Below, one piece after another: positions 22,311 through 32,112 of a stretch of 64,000 bases of DNA. Source of the stretch: Pachysolen tannophilus NRRL Y-2460. Lineage: Eukaryota > Ascomycota > Pichiomycetes > Alaninales > Pachysolenaceae. The notes under the pieces were generated by a model. That model was not told where the DNA came from and made no database searches. It saw only the letters and a program-made list of their open reading frames with translations. The stretch spans positions 994,804 through 1,058,803 of the forward strand of contig KV454014.1 in the NCBI GenBank assembly GCA_001661245.1, in the 5' to 3' direction. The translations under genes were made by a program, and so were the position numbers. Positions within the stretch are counted from its first letter, which is position 1, and each line of letters begins with the position of its first letter.

Positions 22311-22722
22311 ACTAATACAACTTTTTTTTCTAATTACTTTACCAATTAAGACTTAATCTTCATATCCTCACTCTTTGTCGTCTTTGTCGTCTTCGTCTTC
22401 GTTGTTGTCGTTGGTCGTTGTTGTTGTCGCCGTTGTCGTCACCTTTTGTACCTTCTTTTTAACCCCAAAATTCAAAAAGTAGTGTTATAAAAACACAAAA
22501 TCCGTTTTTGGATTTTTTTTTTTTTCTTTTTTTTTTTTTTTTGAAAAATTTTTTTTTTTTTTTTTTTTGTATCTCTCTGTGTATAGTAGTAATAAGAGAA
22601 TAAAAGAAGAGTAAAAAGTTAAAGTATATTTAAATTTTATTATTATTTTTTTTTTTCTATTATCTCAAGAACTTCTTTGATTGAGGTATAAATTGGATTG
22701 AATAATATAAGAAAGGTTGAGA
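22311..22722. promoter_or_regulatory. divergent promoter with RRPE motif
   Basis: This separates the PITH gene from NOG2. It holds a GTTGTC/GTCTTC hexanucleotide tract at 22373-22441. An exact RRPE element TGAAAAATTTT lies at 22542-22552, about 170 bp before the NOG2 ATG. RRPE is the known ribosome-biogenesis regulon motif (Stb3 in yeast), which fits NOG2's role. Long poly-T tracts surround it. Confidence 0.55.
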
Positions 22723-24875
22723 ATGGGTACAGGTAAAAAGGAGAAAGAGCGCCGTGTTAGACAAGGAGACCTTCGTGATGGTAACTTGAGGGTGAAGGGT
22801 GAAAATTTTTATAGAGATGCAAAGAAGGTTAATCACCTTAATATGTATAAGCAAGGTAGAGCTATTAGAAATAGTAAAGGAGAAATTGTTAAGGCTGCTC
22901 ATTTGCAGGATACTAGTGCGCCGAATGCTCGTGTTGATCCTAATAGGCGGTGGTTTGGTAATACTAGGGTTATTAGTCAAGATGCTTTAACTCATTTTAG
23001 AGAGGCTCTTGGTGATAAGAAACATGATTCATATCAGGTATTATTAAGAAGAAATAAGCTTCCAATGTCGTTGTTGGATGAAAAGGATACAGTTGATGTT
23101 CCAACGAATCGGATATTGGAGACTGAGAGTTATACAGATGCATTTGGTCCGAAGCAACAACGTAAGAAACCAAGAGTTGTAAAATCTTCAACTTTACAAG
23201 AATTGGCTTCACTTACAGAACAAGAAACAAAAGATTATCAAGAAAAATTGGAATTGAATACTACTCTTGGATTAATGAATTCTAAAACATCAGAAATGGA
23301 TGATGGTATGACACTGGAAGCAAAAGAGGCAATTTTCAATAAGGGACAATCAAAGAGAATTTGGAATGAATTATATAAAGTCATTGATTCTTCAGATGTT
23401 ATCATTCATGTATTGGATGCAAGAGATCCAAACGGTACAAGGTGTAGAACAGTTGAAAGTTATATCAAGAAAGAATGTCCTCATAAACATTTGATTTTCG
23501 TTTTAAACAAGTGCGATTTAGTTCCTACATGGGTTGCTGTAAGTTGAAATTTTTTACATAAATATTACTAACTTTTCCCTTTTCCTTTTACTTTTAATTT
23601 AAATGGATAGACAATATGTGGATCTTTTTTTTTTTTTTTTTTTTTTGTTATTTCTTTTTTTTAACACCAAAGCACCAAGTCAGGGCATTCTTAAAACACA
23701 TTTTAAATGTGTTGACCATCAATTAAGCTTGTCTGTTACGTCTTTGGAAGAATAATACTGGCCGCTCCTAATTTTCTCGTTTTGAGTTAATTTTGGATAG
23801 AATTATAATGATTTTCTTCTTTATATTTCTTTTAGGCCAGCTGGGAACTTTTTGAGTTAAAGGTTTTCGTTTCAATTAGTATTGAAGTACAAAACATTTG
23901 TAGTAAAGACCCCAACAATCAAATATTTCTTTATATAGTTTTAACTTGTCCACATTTATCAACTGAAAAAAAAAATAAGGAAAAGGAAAAGGAAAAAGAT
24001 ATATTTATATATCTATATTTATTGATTTATACTAACTTTTTTTTCTTTTTTCATTCTAGGCTGCTTGGGTTAAACATTTATCAGCTGACTATCCAACATT
24101 AGCATTCCATGCATCAATTACAAATTCATTTGGTAAAGGTTCTTTAATTCAACTTTTAAGACAATTTTCATCATTGCATAAGGATAGAAAACAAATTTCT
24201 GTTGGGTTTATTGGATACCCAAATACTGGTAAATCTTCAATAATAAACACTTTAAGAAAGAAAAAAGTTTGTACTGTGGCACCTATACCTGGTGAAACTA
24301 AGATATGGCAGTATATTACATTGATGAAAAGAATATTCTTAATTGACTGTCCTGGAATTGTTCCTCCTTCTTCACACGATACAGAGGCAGATATCTTATT
24401 TAGAGGTGTTGTTAGAATAGAACATGTTTCCAATCCAGAACAATATATTCCAATGCTATTAGAAAAATGTGAAAGAAAACATCTTGAAAGAACTTATCAG
24501 GTAAAAGGGTGGAATGATGCTACAGAATTCATTGAATTAATTGCTAGAAAACAAGGAAGATTACTTAAACATGGTGAACCTGATGAAAGTGGTGTTTCAA
24601 AACAGATTTTGAACGATTTCAACAGAGGTAAAATTCCATGGTTTGTTGCACCTCCTAAAGATGAAACAGACAGATCAAAGTTACAAACTGAAGATAAGAA
24701 GCTGCAATATAAAAAAAGAAAGAGAGAAGAAGAAGAAGACGATGAGGATGACAACGACGCAGAAAAGCAAGAGCAGACCAAAAAGCATAAGAATGATTCA
24801 GCAGAAGAAGAAGATAAAGAAGAAGGAGAAGAAAACGATGGTGAGTGGAATGGTATACAAGATGCGCAAAATTGA
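22723..24875 (+). CDS. NOG2: nucleolar GTPase Nog2 (60S assembly)
   Basis: This is a circularly permuted GTPase that acts as a checkpoint in pre-60S maturation before Nmd3 export. Exon 1 is 22723-23538, the intron is 23539-24059, and exon 2 is 24060-24875, giving 543 aa (S. cerevisiae has 486). The N-terminus [15 protein letters not shown] is typical. The G4 motif (NKCDLVP) comes before G1 (GYPNTGKSS) and G3 (DCPGI), the HSR1/Nog2 order. A Lys/Glu-rich tail ends the protein. The joined exons read TWVA-AAWVKHL, as in yeast Nog2. ATG 22723 is preferred because the upstream in-frame codon is TTG. The intron appears to host snR191, as in S. cerevisiae. Confidence 0.95.
23539..24059 (+). other. 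NOG2 intron (521 nt) with two branch-site consensus boxes
   Basis: The donor is GTAAGT, and TACTAAC at 24030-24036 is followed by a T-rich tract and CTAG at the acceptor. A second perfect TACTAAC lies at 23566-23572, only ~27 nt after the donor, and is followed by a pyrimidine-rich stretch and a TAG at 23608-23610. The two boxes flank the snoRNA candidate. Confidence 0.9.
23665..23957 (+). ncRNA. snR191: H/ACA snoRNA snR191 candidate in NOG2 intron
   Basis: S. cerevisiae snR191 lies in the NOG2 intron and guides the two pseudouridines of helix 69 (25S U2258 and U2260). Here the first hairpin has a lower stem CCAAAG/CTTTGG (23667-23672 with 23742-23747). Its pocket strands AGTCA (23678-23682) and GTTAC (23735-23739) pair with the rRNA on both sides of U2258. 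An 8-bp terminal stem AACACATT/AATGTGTT closes it. Box H AGAATA (23749-23754) lies 14 nt after the pocket. A second, weaker hairpin has GAGT (23854-23857) and TAGTT (23936-23940), which suit U2260, with ACA at 23952-23954, 16 nt downstream, and three bases to the end. I recalled the rRNA sequence from memory. The exact 5' end is uncertain. Confidence 0.7.
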
Positions 24876-25353
24876 TAAATGAGTAGTAGATGTTAAATTT
24901 TCTTTTGTTCTAATTTGTTTTTAGTTTTTTTTGTTTCTAGTTTTTTTTTGTTTCTTTGTTTTATTCACTTGGGTTGAAAGGGGTTTACTATACATTCAAT
25001 ACACGTTTTCCACAATATCTTCAACCATCAACTAGTAGACTTCTTTATCGATAATCTTGTCGGTACCTTCTAAATTAGACCATTAAACGGACCACTAATT
25101 GGACCACTAAATGACCCATTCATCTGATAATGGTAGTTCCCAGAAAATCAAATTGCCTTTTTTGGAATCAGTCAATTTTTCGCAATTTTTTTATTTTTTT
25201 TTAACTTTCTTTTTTTTTTATCATCACCAAATTTTATATTTTGTATAATAATAAGAATCAAAACGTAATTAAAATTCAATTCAAGTTATTTTTGTATGAA
25301 TTAATGCTAATAAAAAGTTGATAGATCAGTTTTAGTTTTTCATCAATTGGTTT

Positions 25354-25388
<35 letters not shown>

Positions 25389-25534
25389 TTTTTTTGTTTT
25401 TTTCTTTTCTTTTCTTTTTGTTTTAATTTGGTTTTTATTTTTCGTTGGTTGTTATCGTTGTTTTTTCATTTTTTAAATTTGTTGTTTTCTATTTGTTTTT
25501 AAAGGTTGAAATAATAAAGTTGTTTGCTTCAAAA
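24876..25534. promoter_or_regulatory. NOG2 3' region and POP2 promoter
   Basis: This 659-bp AT-rich spacer has a long poly-T tract at about 25360-25387 just before POP2. Three short direct repeats of GGACCACTAA-type sequence occur near 25078-25110. I see no gene. Confidence 0.4.
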
Positions 25535-27046
25535 ATGAACATGAATAATGTCCCTCCACAGTATTTACAGCAGCAACAGAATAATAATGCAAATACGCCG
25601 ATAAATTTACCTCATGAATTATTACAACAGAATATTGCACAATTGAGATTGAACAATCAGACAAATATGAACCAACCTCAACAACTGCCTCAGCAGGGCC
25701 AACAGCAGCAGCCAGGTCTTTTGATGTCGCCTCAAATTCAAAATAGGACTTTGCAGCAGCAACAGCAGCAGCTTTTGCTTCAACAACAACAGGCACAATT
25801 ACAAGCACAGTTACAGCAACAATTACATTTACAACAACAATTACAGCAGCAGCAGCAGCAACAACAACAAGTGCAACAACAACAACATCAGCAGCAGCAA
25901 CAGCTGCAACAAGTGCTGCTGCAACAAGTGCAGCAACTGCAGCAGACGGCACAGTTGCAACAGATTCAACAGCCAGCTGTAAGAGATGTTTGGAAGCATA
26001 ATTTACAACAGGAGATGGCATTGATTAGAGAATTGGTTGAAAAATATAACTATGTTTCAATAAGTACAGAGTTTCCTGGGATTGTAGCGAGACCAATTGG
26101 TACATTCAGATCATTAAAAGATTTCCATTATCAGACCATGAGAGCTAATACCGATATTTTAAATTTGATTCAAATTGGTTTGACATTAACTGATAAAAAT
26201 GGTGACAGACCTAAGAATGGAATTCCATCGACTTGGCAATTTAATTTTAAATTTGATTTAGATAAAGAAATGTTTTCATCTGAATCAATTGACAATTTGT
26301 TAAAGACAGGAATTAATTTTTCAAGACATAAAGAATTGGGTATCGACCCATTTGAATTTTCCCAATTATTGCATGACTCTGGTTTATTGTTGTTGGATAA
26401 CGTATCCTGGTTAAGTTATCATACTGGTTACGACTTGGGATTTTTAATCAGCTTATTAATTAATAGGGAGATGCCTGTTGATGAAAAAGAATTTCAAGAA
26501 TGGTTGAATTTGTATTTTCCAAACATGTATGATATCAAATATATTTCCAAGGTATTATTTAAAAATCAGGCAAATTCTTCTTCCTCAAAATCTTTAGAAA
26601 GTCTTTCAGAGGAATTAGGAATAGTCAGGAACGTTAATTTGTTAAATAATCCATTTTTCATACAAGTTGGCGGTCAATCTTTATTAACAAACTTGTGTTT
26701 TCAAGAGTTGAGACTGTTAATTAACTTACAATCGCAGCAGAATAATTCCAACCAGACAATGGAATCATTCAAAGGATGCCTCTGGGGACTTGGTGATTCA
26801 AAAGATTCAGATAATGTCAGTGTTGTAGGAACAGTAAACAATAATAATACTAACATGCTCAACAATTTGCTATCAGCTCCACCGGGGACCACCTTGTCGC
26901 TGTTGTCAAGTACAATCAATTCGGCCACAGCTTCAAGTACTGGAGCGGCTCCTAACTCTAAAGATTTGAACGATAATGGAAATAGTAGTACGGGTGGTAT
27001 TTTGAGTCCTAGAATGGGCATGGTCTACTATCGAAGGGGAATGTGA
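25535..27046 (+). CDS. POP2: CCR4-NOT deadenylase subunit Pop2/Caf1
   Basis: This DEDD-family 3'-exoribonuclease fold subunit of the CCR4-NOT complex bridges Ccr4 to Not1 and promotes mRNA poly(A) shortening. The 503-aa protein has a Gln-rich N-terminus encoded by CAA/CAG runs (to about residue 145), then the CAF1 domain from AVRDVWKHNL. Catalytic positions read Ser177 and Glu179 (ISTEFPG), Asp in HTGYDLGFL, Asp in MYDIKYISK and Gln in GGQSLLTNL. This is the divergent SEDQ set known from S. cerevisiae Pop2, not the animal DEDD set. ATG 25535 starts MNMNNVPPQ. The ~30 in-frame codons upstream begin with a non-ATG and encode only Phe and Val. Confidence 0.93.
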   Translation: MNMNNVPPQYLQQQQNNNANTPINLPHELLQQNIAQLRLNNQTNMNQPQQLPQQGQQQQPGLLMSPQIQNRTLQQQQQQLLLQQQQAQLQAQLQQQLHLQQQLQQQQQQQQQVQQQQHQQQQQLQQVLLQQVQQLQQTAQLQQIQQPAVRDVWKHNLQQEMALIRELVEKYNYVSISTEFPGIVARPIGTFRSLKDFHYQTMRANTDILNLIQIGLTLTDKNGDRPKNGIPSTWQFNFKFDLDKEMFSSESIDNLLKTGINFSRHKELGIDPFEFSQLLHDSGLLLLDNVSWLSYHTGYDLGFLISLLINREMPVDEKEFQEWLNLYFPNMYDIKYISKVLFKNQANSSSSKSLESLSEELGIVRNVNLLNNPFFIQVGGQSLLTNLCFQELRLLINLQSQQNNSNQTMESFKGCLWGLGDSKDSDNVSVVGTVNNNNTNMLNNLLSAPPGTTLSLLSSTINSATASSTGAAPNSKDLNDNGNSSTGGILSPRMGMVYYRRGM

Positions 27047-27319
27047 AGTTTAACTTCAGCTCTATTTTTTTTAACGAAACTCCTTTTTTTCTTTCAAATA
27101 TGTTATGTATATAAAACAGTCTGTTTTATTTATATTTTAATTAGTATCTATATTTTTAACTCCACTATGTAAAATAATTTTATGTTGAAATCTTAAATTT
27201 AATGTTGAACTTCATATTCGCCAAACATATGTTTTAATAATACAATATACATGATTAATTCTGTCTATATACAAAATTTTATATGCTAAAAATAAATACA
27301 AATGAATTTTCTATATGTT
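27047..27319. terminator. convergent 3' regions of POP2 and DSS1
   Basis: These 273 bp lie between two stop codons on opposite strands. They contain TATATA-type efficiency elements (for example TATGTATATA near 27102) typical of yeast polyadenylation regions, usable on both strands. Confidence 0.4.
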
Positions 27320-30300
27320 TTAATAACTTTTTGACTTTAACAAAATATCACCACTAAGTAAATCTATATCTTCAATATAACAGTCTTCAACAACATCTCC
27401 AATTTTCAAAGTACTGAAGAAATTCAAATTTTCATTTTTCAAGCTTTCCAACTTACTAATAATCTTTTTATTAGAAAACTTAGCTGAAGATTTTAGTAAA
27501 CAATTTATATTACCATAATCTACTAGTTTTGTGTTAGCTTCACCTGAGGTGGTAGGTTTTGAAGTAATTATTGCTCTTAGTAACGGATTTTCGCTCTTGC
27601 TAGTCATGACATCTTTCAAATATTTAAAGATGTAAAAATTTTTAGATTTTCTCATTGTTCCATTGATTTTTAACTCTTTGGATTTTAAACTGAGTAAGAT
27701 ATACGAAAGATTCTTCTCAGATAACAAACTGTTGACTTTGTTTTCTGAAGTATTAACAACTCCGGGTTCTTCTGCTAATTGATTTTTAAGGTAAGATTGT
27801 AATTGCCAATGAATGACTAGATCTGAAAACCTTCTTAAGGGGGAGGTCACTGTGACATAGCTGTCAACTCCAATGTACTCATGTCTAGATGGTATAATTG
27901 AGTAGGAAGTACCGCTAAGAAAAGTACTAATTTTCTGAGTATCACTGATTGAATTTTGATCCAATGTTTTCATCTGAGCGTAAATTTCATCTGAAATTGG
28001 CAACTGCTTCAATATTTTGTATATAGCTGGAATTTTCTCTTTCGAAAGAAATTTTGCAACCATAGAGTTGGTATTTATCATTATTTCACTAACTAATAAC
28101 TGAGATTTATTTTTTGTTTCATGTGATTCATCATTAGTGTTGTTAAATATTAATCTTAAATTTTCTTTTTCCTCATCTTTAATAACTTTCGTTAAAGAAT
28201 TAGAGAATTTAAACTTAAAATCTATTTTCGAAGTCCTAACTTTATTTAAATTTTCAGATATCTCATACAACTTAAGTAAATCCTTCTTAATCCTAATTGG
28301 ATCTATTCTATACCGTTCTGAAATATAACGCAAGACATTAGGATCATTATTTAATATCAAGTCAACTTCATCATAAGTTATTCCAACAAATTCATTAGCA
28401 TAAGATGGGAATATATCAAAACTATCTGGTAAAACTTTACCATTTTCATAAATTACGCTATAACACATTGTCCGAGTCTTTTTATCTTTATCACCTGTTT
28501 TGTTTTTTAACTGAACTTTATCAACAAAAGACCTTGGTAACATTTCAATTGGTTTCGTTGCTGTATCAGGAAAATAAGATGTATAACCTCTTTCGAAAGC
28601 AATTTTTGCCAAAATATCATCTTTTGTTAAGAAAGATCCAGGATCTGCTATATGTGTATAGACCTTAAAAGATCCATTATCCAATTTCTTTAAAGCAATA
28701 CCGTCATCAATTTCATGTGCACCTTTATCATCAATACAATAAATTACATGTTTATTGGTCAAATCAGAGTTAACGTCTACAGTTAAATCTTGACGCAATT
28801 CTTTGACGTTATCAAAATCATTTGTCTCTGGAAGTCGTCCACTGAAATAATATTCGTCTAATTTATCATAATGCAATTGCTCAAAATCTGCCTTTTCACT
28901 GATTCCAGAATAAGGTTTCAACAAATCCATTGACCATTCAGAAGGGTCTTGTATCTTGGCACATTCATGTAATTTCAACAATAATTCGTACACGGTTGAA
29001 GTAGAAATGGTCTTGTCGTTGTATATGGGCAAGTTTCTCAAGATCTTCATTAGAAAGGACTCTGTAGTTGGATCTAAAGATGTAGAAGAAGAGCAATAAA
29101 GTTTCATCAAACTGATTATTTTATCATAATAAAATGGAGCATGACCAATTTGATCCACTTCTTGATTCGAAGGGTTCTGCAATTTTTTTATTAGATAATT
29201 GTTTAATTCTTGGAATAACCCTTCATTTTCTTTAAATGCATCAACAGTCAAATCTGTTTCCACCACTTTTGATAAGGGAAATATTGTTATCGAAAGTGGG
29301 AAATAAGTCACTGGGTCAAAATTATTAACACCACCATATAACTTACTATTTTTTCTTAAAGATAAAATCAAAGAGTAAAAAGAGCTTAAATCATTTTCTT
29401 CAAAAAGATCCAATTCTCCAATAATTGATTTTCCAACTACCAACGTATTGTAGTTATTATCAGTACCAATTTCCTTAGATATATTGACAGACAATTTTGT
29501 ATAATATTGAATCAAATCTGCAGTATTATCAATCTTATTAACTTCTTTTTCAATTTTATTCAAGTCAATCAATTTAGTGGCATGAAATAATTGGAAAATG
29601 TTTAAATGTATAGGAGATTCAGAAGATTGTAACAAGTTATGTAACAATTCCAATTTGGAATTAAATTCTGGTAGATATTCCCATGATTTACTCAATATAT
29701 TGGATAAATGTCTTGCTAAAATCCTACTCGGTATTGAGGGTATTATAAAAGTTTCAAACTTGTTAATATTATCAACATTATTCACCAATGCATGTTCAAA
29801 ATAAGAATTTGTTGAAGAATTAATTAAAGAATCTTCAGCAGTAAACTTTGGTTTCCCAATTGGATTAATACCTCTTTCTGCTAAATTCAATGTTTTTTCA
29901 TTTAAAATTATATTATTAAACCAATTATGTGGATATATGTTTGGAAATCTTAATTTAACTTTTAATCTTGAAGCAAAAATAATACCTCCATAACAATTAA
30001 TAAAAGTATATCTTGGATCATCAAGTGAATTAGGTAATTCTGCTACAACAGCCAAATCTGCAGTTTCCAATGTAGTACTTAAATCAACAACATCACCAAC
30101 ATTCAAAGGACTTGTTAACACATCCATACTTTTGAAAAAATTTCTTGGCCTACCAAATCTTGTAATCATTTCTTCTTCAATATCTTGAATAGTTTTTTGA
30201 GAAATTTTGAGTTTTTTTTTCCAAATTATATTTGGCTCATTATACCTTGCTTGCATTCTATTTCTTGCCTCTGCCACTGCTACTTTCAATCTCATATCAT

Positions 30301-30511
30301 CAGTTTCACTAAAGTCATTATTCACATTATTTATATCCATATATTTGTTTTCCTTTATCCTTTGTATTTCTTCAAAAGACATTGGATCATATTTCGTAGT
30401 ACTCATATTCAAATCTTTTAAACTCACTTTTTTACCTCTTTTAGTCCCTCCAGATCGATGCCTAATTAAGGCAGAACGCATGATTACATGCCTATGACTC
30501 CTCAGAAACAT
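27320..30511 (-). CDS. DSS1: mitochondrial 3'-5' exoribonuclease Dss1
   Basis: This is the RNase II-family nuclease of the mitochondrial degradosome, which works with the Suv3 helicase to turn over mitochondrial RNA. The 1,063-aa protein starts MFLRSHRHVIMRSALIRHR, a basic amphipathic presequence. The RNB domain shows the Asp cluster in CIDDKGAHEIDDGIAL, then HIADPGSFL and YFPDTATKPIEMLPRS. The second half has SRHEYIGVDSYVTVTSPLRR and a C-terminal S1-like segment. I chose ATG 30511; eight in-frame codons upstream start with TTG. Candidate PAC (GCGATGAG, 30693-30700) and RRPE-like elements lie upstream. Confidence 0.92.
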   Translation of the reverse strand: MFLRSHRHVIMRSALIRHRSGGTKRGKKVSLKDLNMSTTKYDPMSFEEIQRIKENKYMDINNVNNDFSETDDMRLKVAVAEARNRMQARYNEPNIIWKKKLKISQKTIQDIEEEMITRFGRPRNFFKSMDVLTSPLNVGDVVDLSTTLETADLAVVAELPNSLDDPRYTFINCYGGIIFASRLKVKLRFPNIYPHNWFNNIILNEKTLNLAERGINPIGKPKFTAEDSLINSSTNSYFEHALVNNVDNINKFETFIIPSIPSRILARHLSNILSKSWEYLPEFNSKLELLHNLLQSSESPIHLNIFQLFHATKLIDLNKIEKEVNKIDNTADLIQYYTKLSVNISKEIGTDNNYNTLVVGKSIIGELDLFEENDLSSFYSLILSLRKNSKLYGGVNNFDPVTYFPLSITIFPLSKVVETDLTVDAFKENEGLFQELNNYLIKKLQNPSNQEVDQIGHAPFYYDKIISLMKLYCSSSTSLDPTTESFLMKILRNLPIYNDKTISTSTVYELLLKLHECAKIQDPSEWSMDLLKPYSGISEKADFEQLHYDKLDEYYFSGRLPETNDFDNVKELRQDLTVDVNSDLTNKHVIYCIDDKGAHEIDDGIALKKLDNGSFKVYTHIADPGSFLTKDDILAKIAFERGYTSYFPDTATKPIEMLPRSFVDKVQLKNKTGDKDKKTRTMCYSVIYENGKVLPDSFDIFPSYANEFVGITYDEVDLILNNDPNVLRYISERYRIDPIRIKKDLLKLYEISENLNKVRTSKIDFKFKFSNSLTKVIKDEEKENLRLIFNNTNDESHETKNKSQLLVSEIMINTNSMVAKFLSKEKIPAIYKILKQLPISDEIYAQMKTLDQNSISDTQKISTFLSGTSYSIIPSRHEYIGVDSYVTVTSPLRRFSDLVIHWQLQSYLKNQLAEEPGVVNTSENKVNSLLSEKNLSYILLSLKSKELKINGTMRKSKNFYIFKYLKDVMTSKSENPLLRAIITSKPTTSGEANTKLVDYGNINCLLKSSAKFSNKKIISKLESLKNENLNFFSTLKIGDVVEDCYIEDIDLLSGDILLKSKSY

Positions 30512-30833
30512 CTTCTTTATCTCTTCAAATCCCAAATCCTCTTCTTCCTCTTTTTCTTCTTCTTCTTCAAAAGAACTATCGAATTTATTTCCTATATATA
30601 TAATACATAATAATTAAATACCTTTAAAATCTTCTTTCTCTCGTTAAAAGGTGAAAAATAAAAACAGGTCGTTTGAAAAATATCAAAATATGGCGATGAG
30701 TTTGTGAGAGAACCGACAACGACAACCGACAACGACAACTGACAACCGACGATGACGGAGAGTGAGCTAGTGAGATAGTGAGCTAGAGCTAGAGCTAGAG
30801 CTAGAGCTTTAGTTCCAGTTCCAATTGCAGTAT
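30512..30833. promoter_or_regulatory. DSS1 promoter and ESF2 3' region
   Basis: This 322-bp spacer contains a (GAA/CTT)n tract next to the DSS1 start. A TGAAAAAT half-RRPE at about 30674 and an exact PAC core GCGATGAG at 30693-30700 follow. Then come an (ACAACG/GACAACC)n hexanucleotide tract at 30712-30757 and an (AGAGCT)n tract at about 30764-30811. Confidence 0.5.
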
Positions 30834-31889
30834 TTAAAAGATATTTGATAATACGTTTTCCAACTTTGCGCTGTTTTGCTGTTTCTGTTTCATATGTTCT
30901 GGTGCATCTGCTCTTTTACTGATAACGTTTCTTTGGGTGAACATTCTACGGACTTCAATATTATCATCATTTGTGTCCTTAGAGTGGGATTCTTCTTCTT
31001 TTGTTTCATTGGTTTCTTGTTTTTGCAGCTTTTGTTTCTTTTTCTTTTGAATATTTTCAACCATCTTGGATTTTTCAATGTTTCTAATATAAGTCTTATT
31101 TAATTTATTTGCTTGTGAAAGTTCTGCTTGAAGTTTAGCCAGTCTCATTTCATTTTCTTTTGAAATCTGTTCCGTTAGATCTGTCCATTTAAAACCAGGC
31201 AAATATTTCACATTCATAATATCATCATAGTAGAATGAATTTTTTTTACCACCTAACTTATTACCATTTAAAGTTTCAACACATAATTTTGCATCCGATT
31301 TATTGATAAATTCTGCCCATCCTTCTTCATAATTTCTTTTCTTATTACCACCATATTTAACTCTTTTTTGATATTTTTTCAAATCTTCTGGTTTTAAAAA
31401 TAAACGATCAACTTCTCCAAACCTTGAAAGTATCTGTCTCATCTTTGATGGCTTCATATAAGGTGGAATTTTTGAAAAATAAACCACACCAGTTTTCCTT
31501 ATTCTCTTTTCATGTTTTTGCAACTGTTCCAGAGTTAATTTCTTTAATTTTTCATTTTTATTTTTACCCTTTCGAATATTTTTAGATTCCTTATGTAGAT
31601 CCAGTAAAGATTCTTTTTCAATTTTATCTGCACCCAATGGAAACTGACTATTGTCATCATCCTCATCATCCTCATCATTCGATTCAAAAGCATCAAAATG
31701 TGATCTTTTCTTTATTTGAGCAGAAACATCGCCTACATCTTCCTCATCACTACTTTGTTCACCTTCACTATTGCTATTATAACCAACTCCACTAACATTA
31801 CCATCATCATCGTCATCACTCTCCCTTGTCAAACCTAACGCTTCATCAGCACTCTTTATCTTTCCCAGCCTTACACTAAGCCCAGACAT
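30834..31889 (-). CDS. ESF2: 18S rRNA processing factor Esf2 (ABT1 family)
   Basis: This nucleolar RNA-binding SSU-processome factor stimulates the helicase Dbp8. The 351-aa protein has an acidic N-terminus (DEEDVGD, SNDEDDEDDDN). An atypical RRM spans about 133-235 (GVVYFSKIPPYMKPSKMRQIL, FGEVDRLFL, GWAEFINKSDAKLCVETLN). The family tail follows (YLPGFKWTDLTEQI, then a coiled Lys-rich region). It matches yeast Esf2 (316 aa) in order and length. An RRPE-like TGAAATTTTTT lies at 31922-31932, ~35 bp before the ATG. It is divergent from LEM3 and in tandem with DSS1. Confidence 0.93.
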   Translation of the reverse strand: MSGLSVRLGKIKSADEALGLTRESDDDDDGNVSGVGYNSNSEGEQSSDEEDVGDVSAQIKKRSHFDAFESNDEDDEDDDNSQFPLGADKIEKESLLDLHKESKNIRKGKNKNEKLKKLTLEQLQKHEKRIRKTGVVYFSKIPPYMKPSKMRQILSRFGEVDRLFLKPEDLKKYQKRVKYGGNKKRNYEEGWAEFINKSDAKLCVETLNGNKLGGKKNSFYYDDIMNVKYLPGFKWTDLTEQISKENEMRLAKLQAELSQANKLNKTYIRNIEKSKMVENIQKKKKQKLQKQETNETKEEESHSKDTNDDNIEVRRMFTQRNVISKRADAPEHMKQKQQNSAKLENVLSNIF

Positions 31890-32112
31890 CCTATCCTCTT
31901 AGAAAACCAACAAATCTCTCTTGAAATTTTTTGAATAATTTCAAATTAAAAAATTTTTTTTTAATTTTTATTTTTTTATTTTTATTTTATTTTTCTCATA
32001 TGTGGAAAAAAAAGAGAAAATTGATAATAAATAATAAATACCCAATATTTAATAATATATCAATTATTATTATTTTAGATCTTTCTTTTGGTTTTGGTTA
32101 GAGGTTAAGAGA

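Noticed and set aside
25473-26021. Ala/Val-rich minus-strand frame opposite POP2
   Set aside because: It is the complement of the CAG/CAA repeat of the POP2 Gln-rich region.
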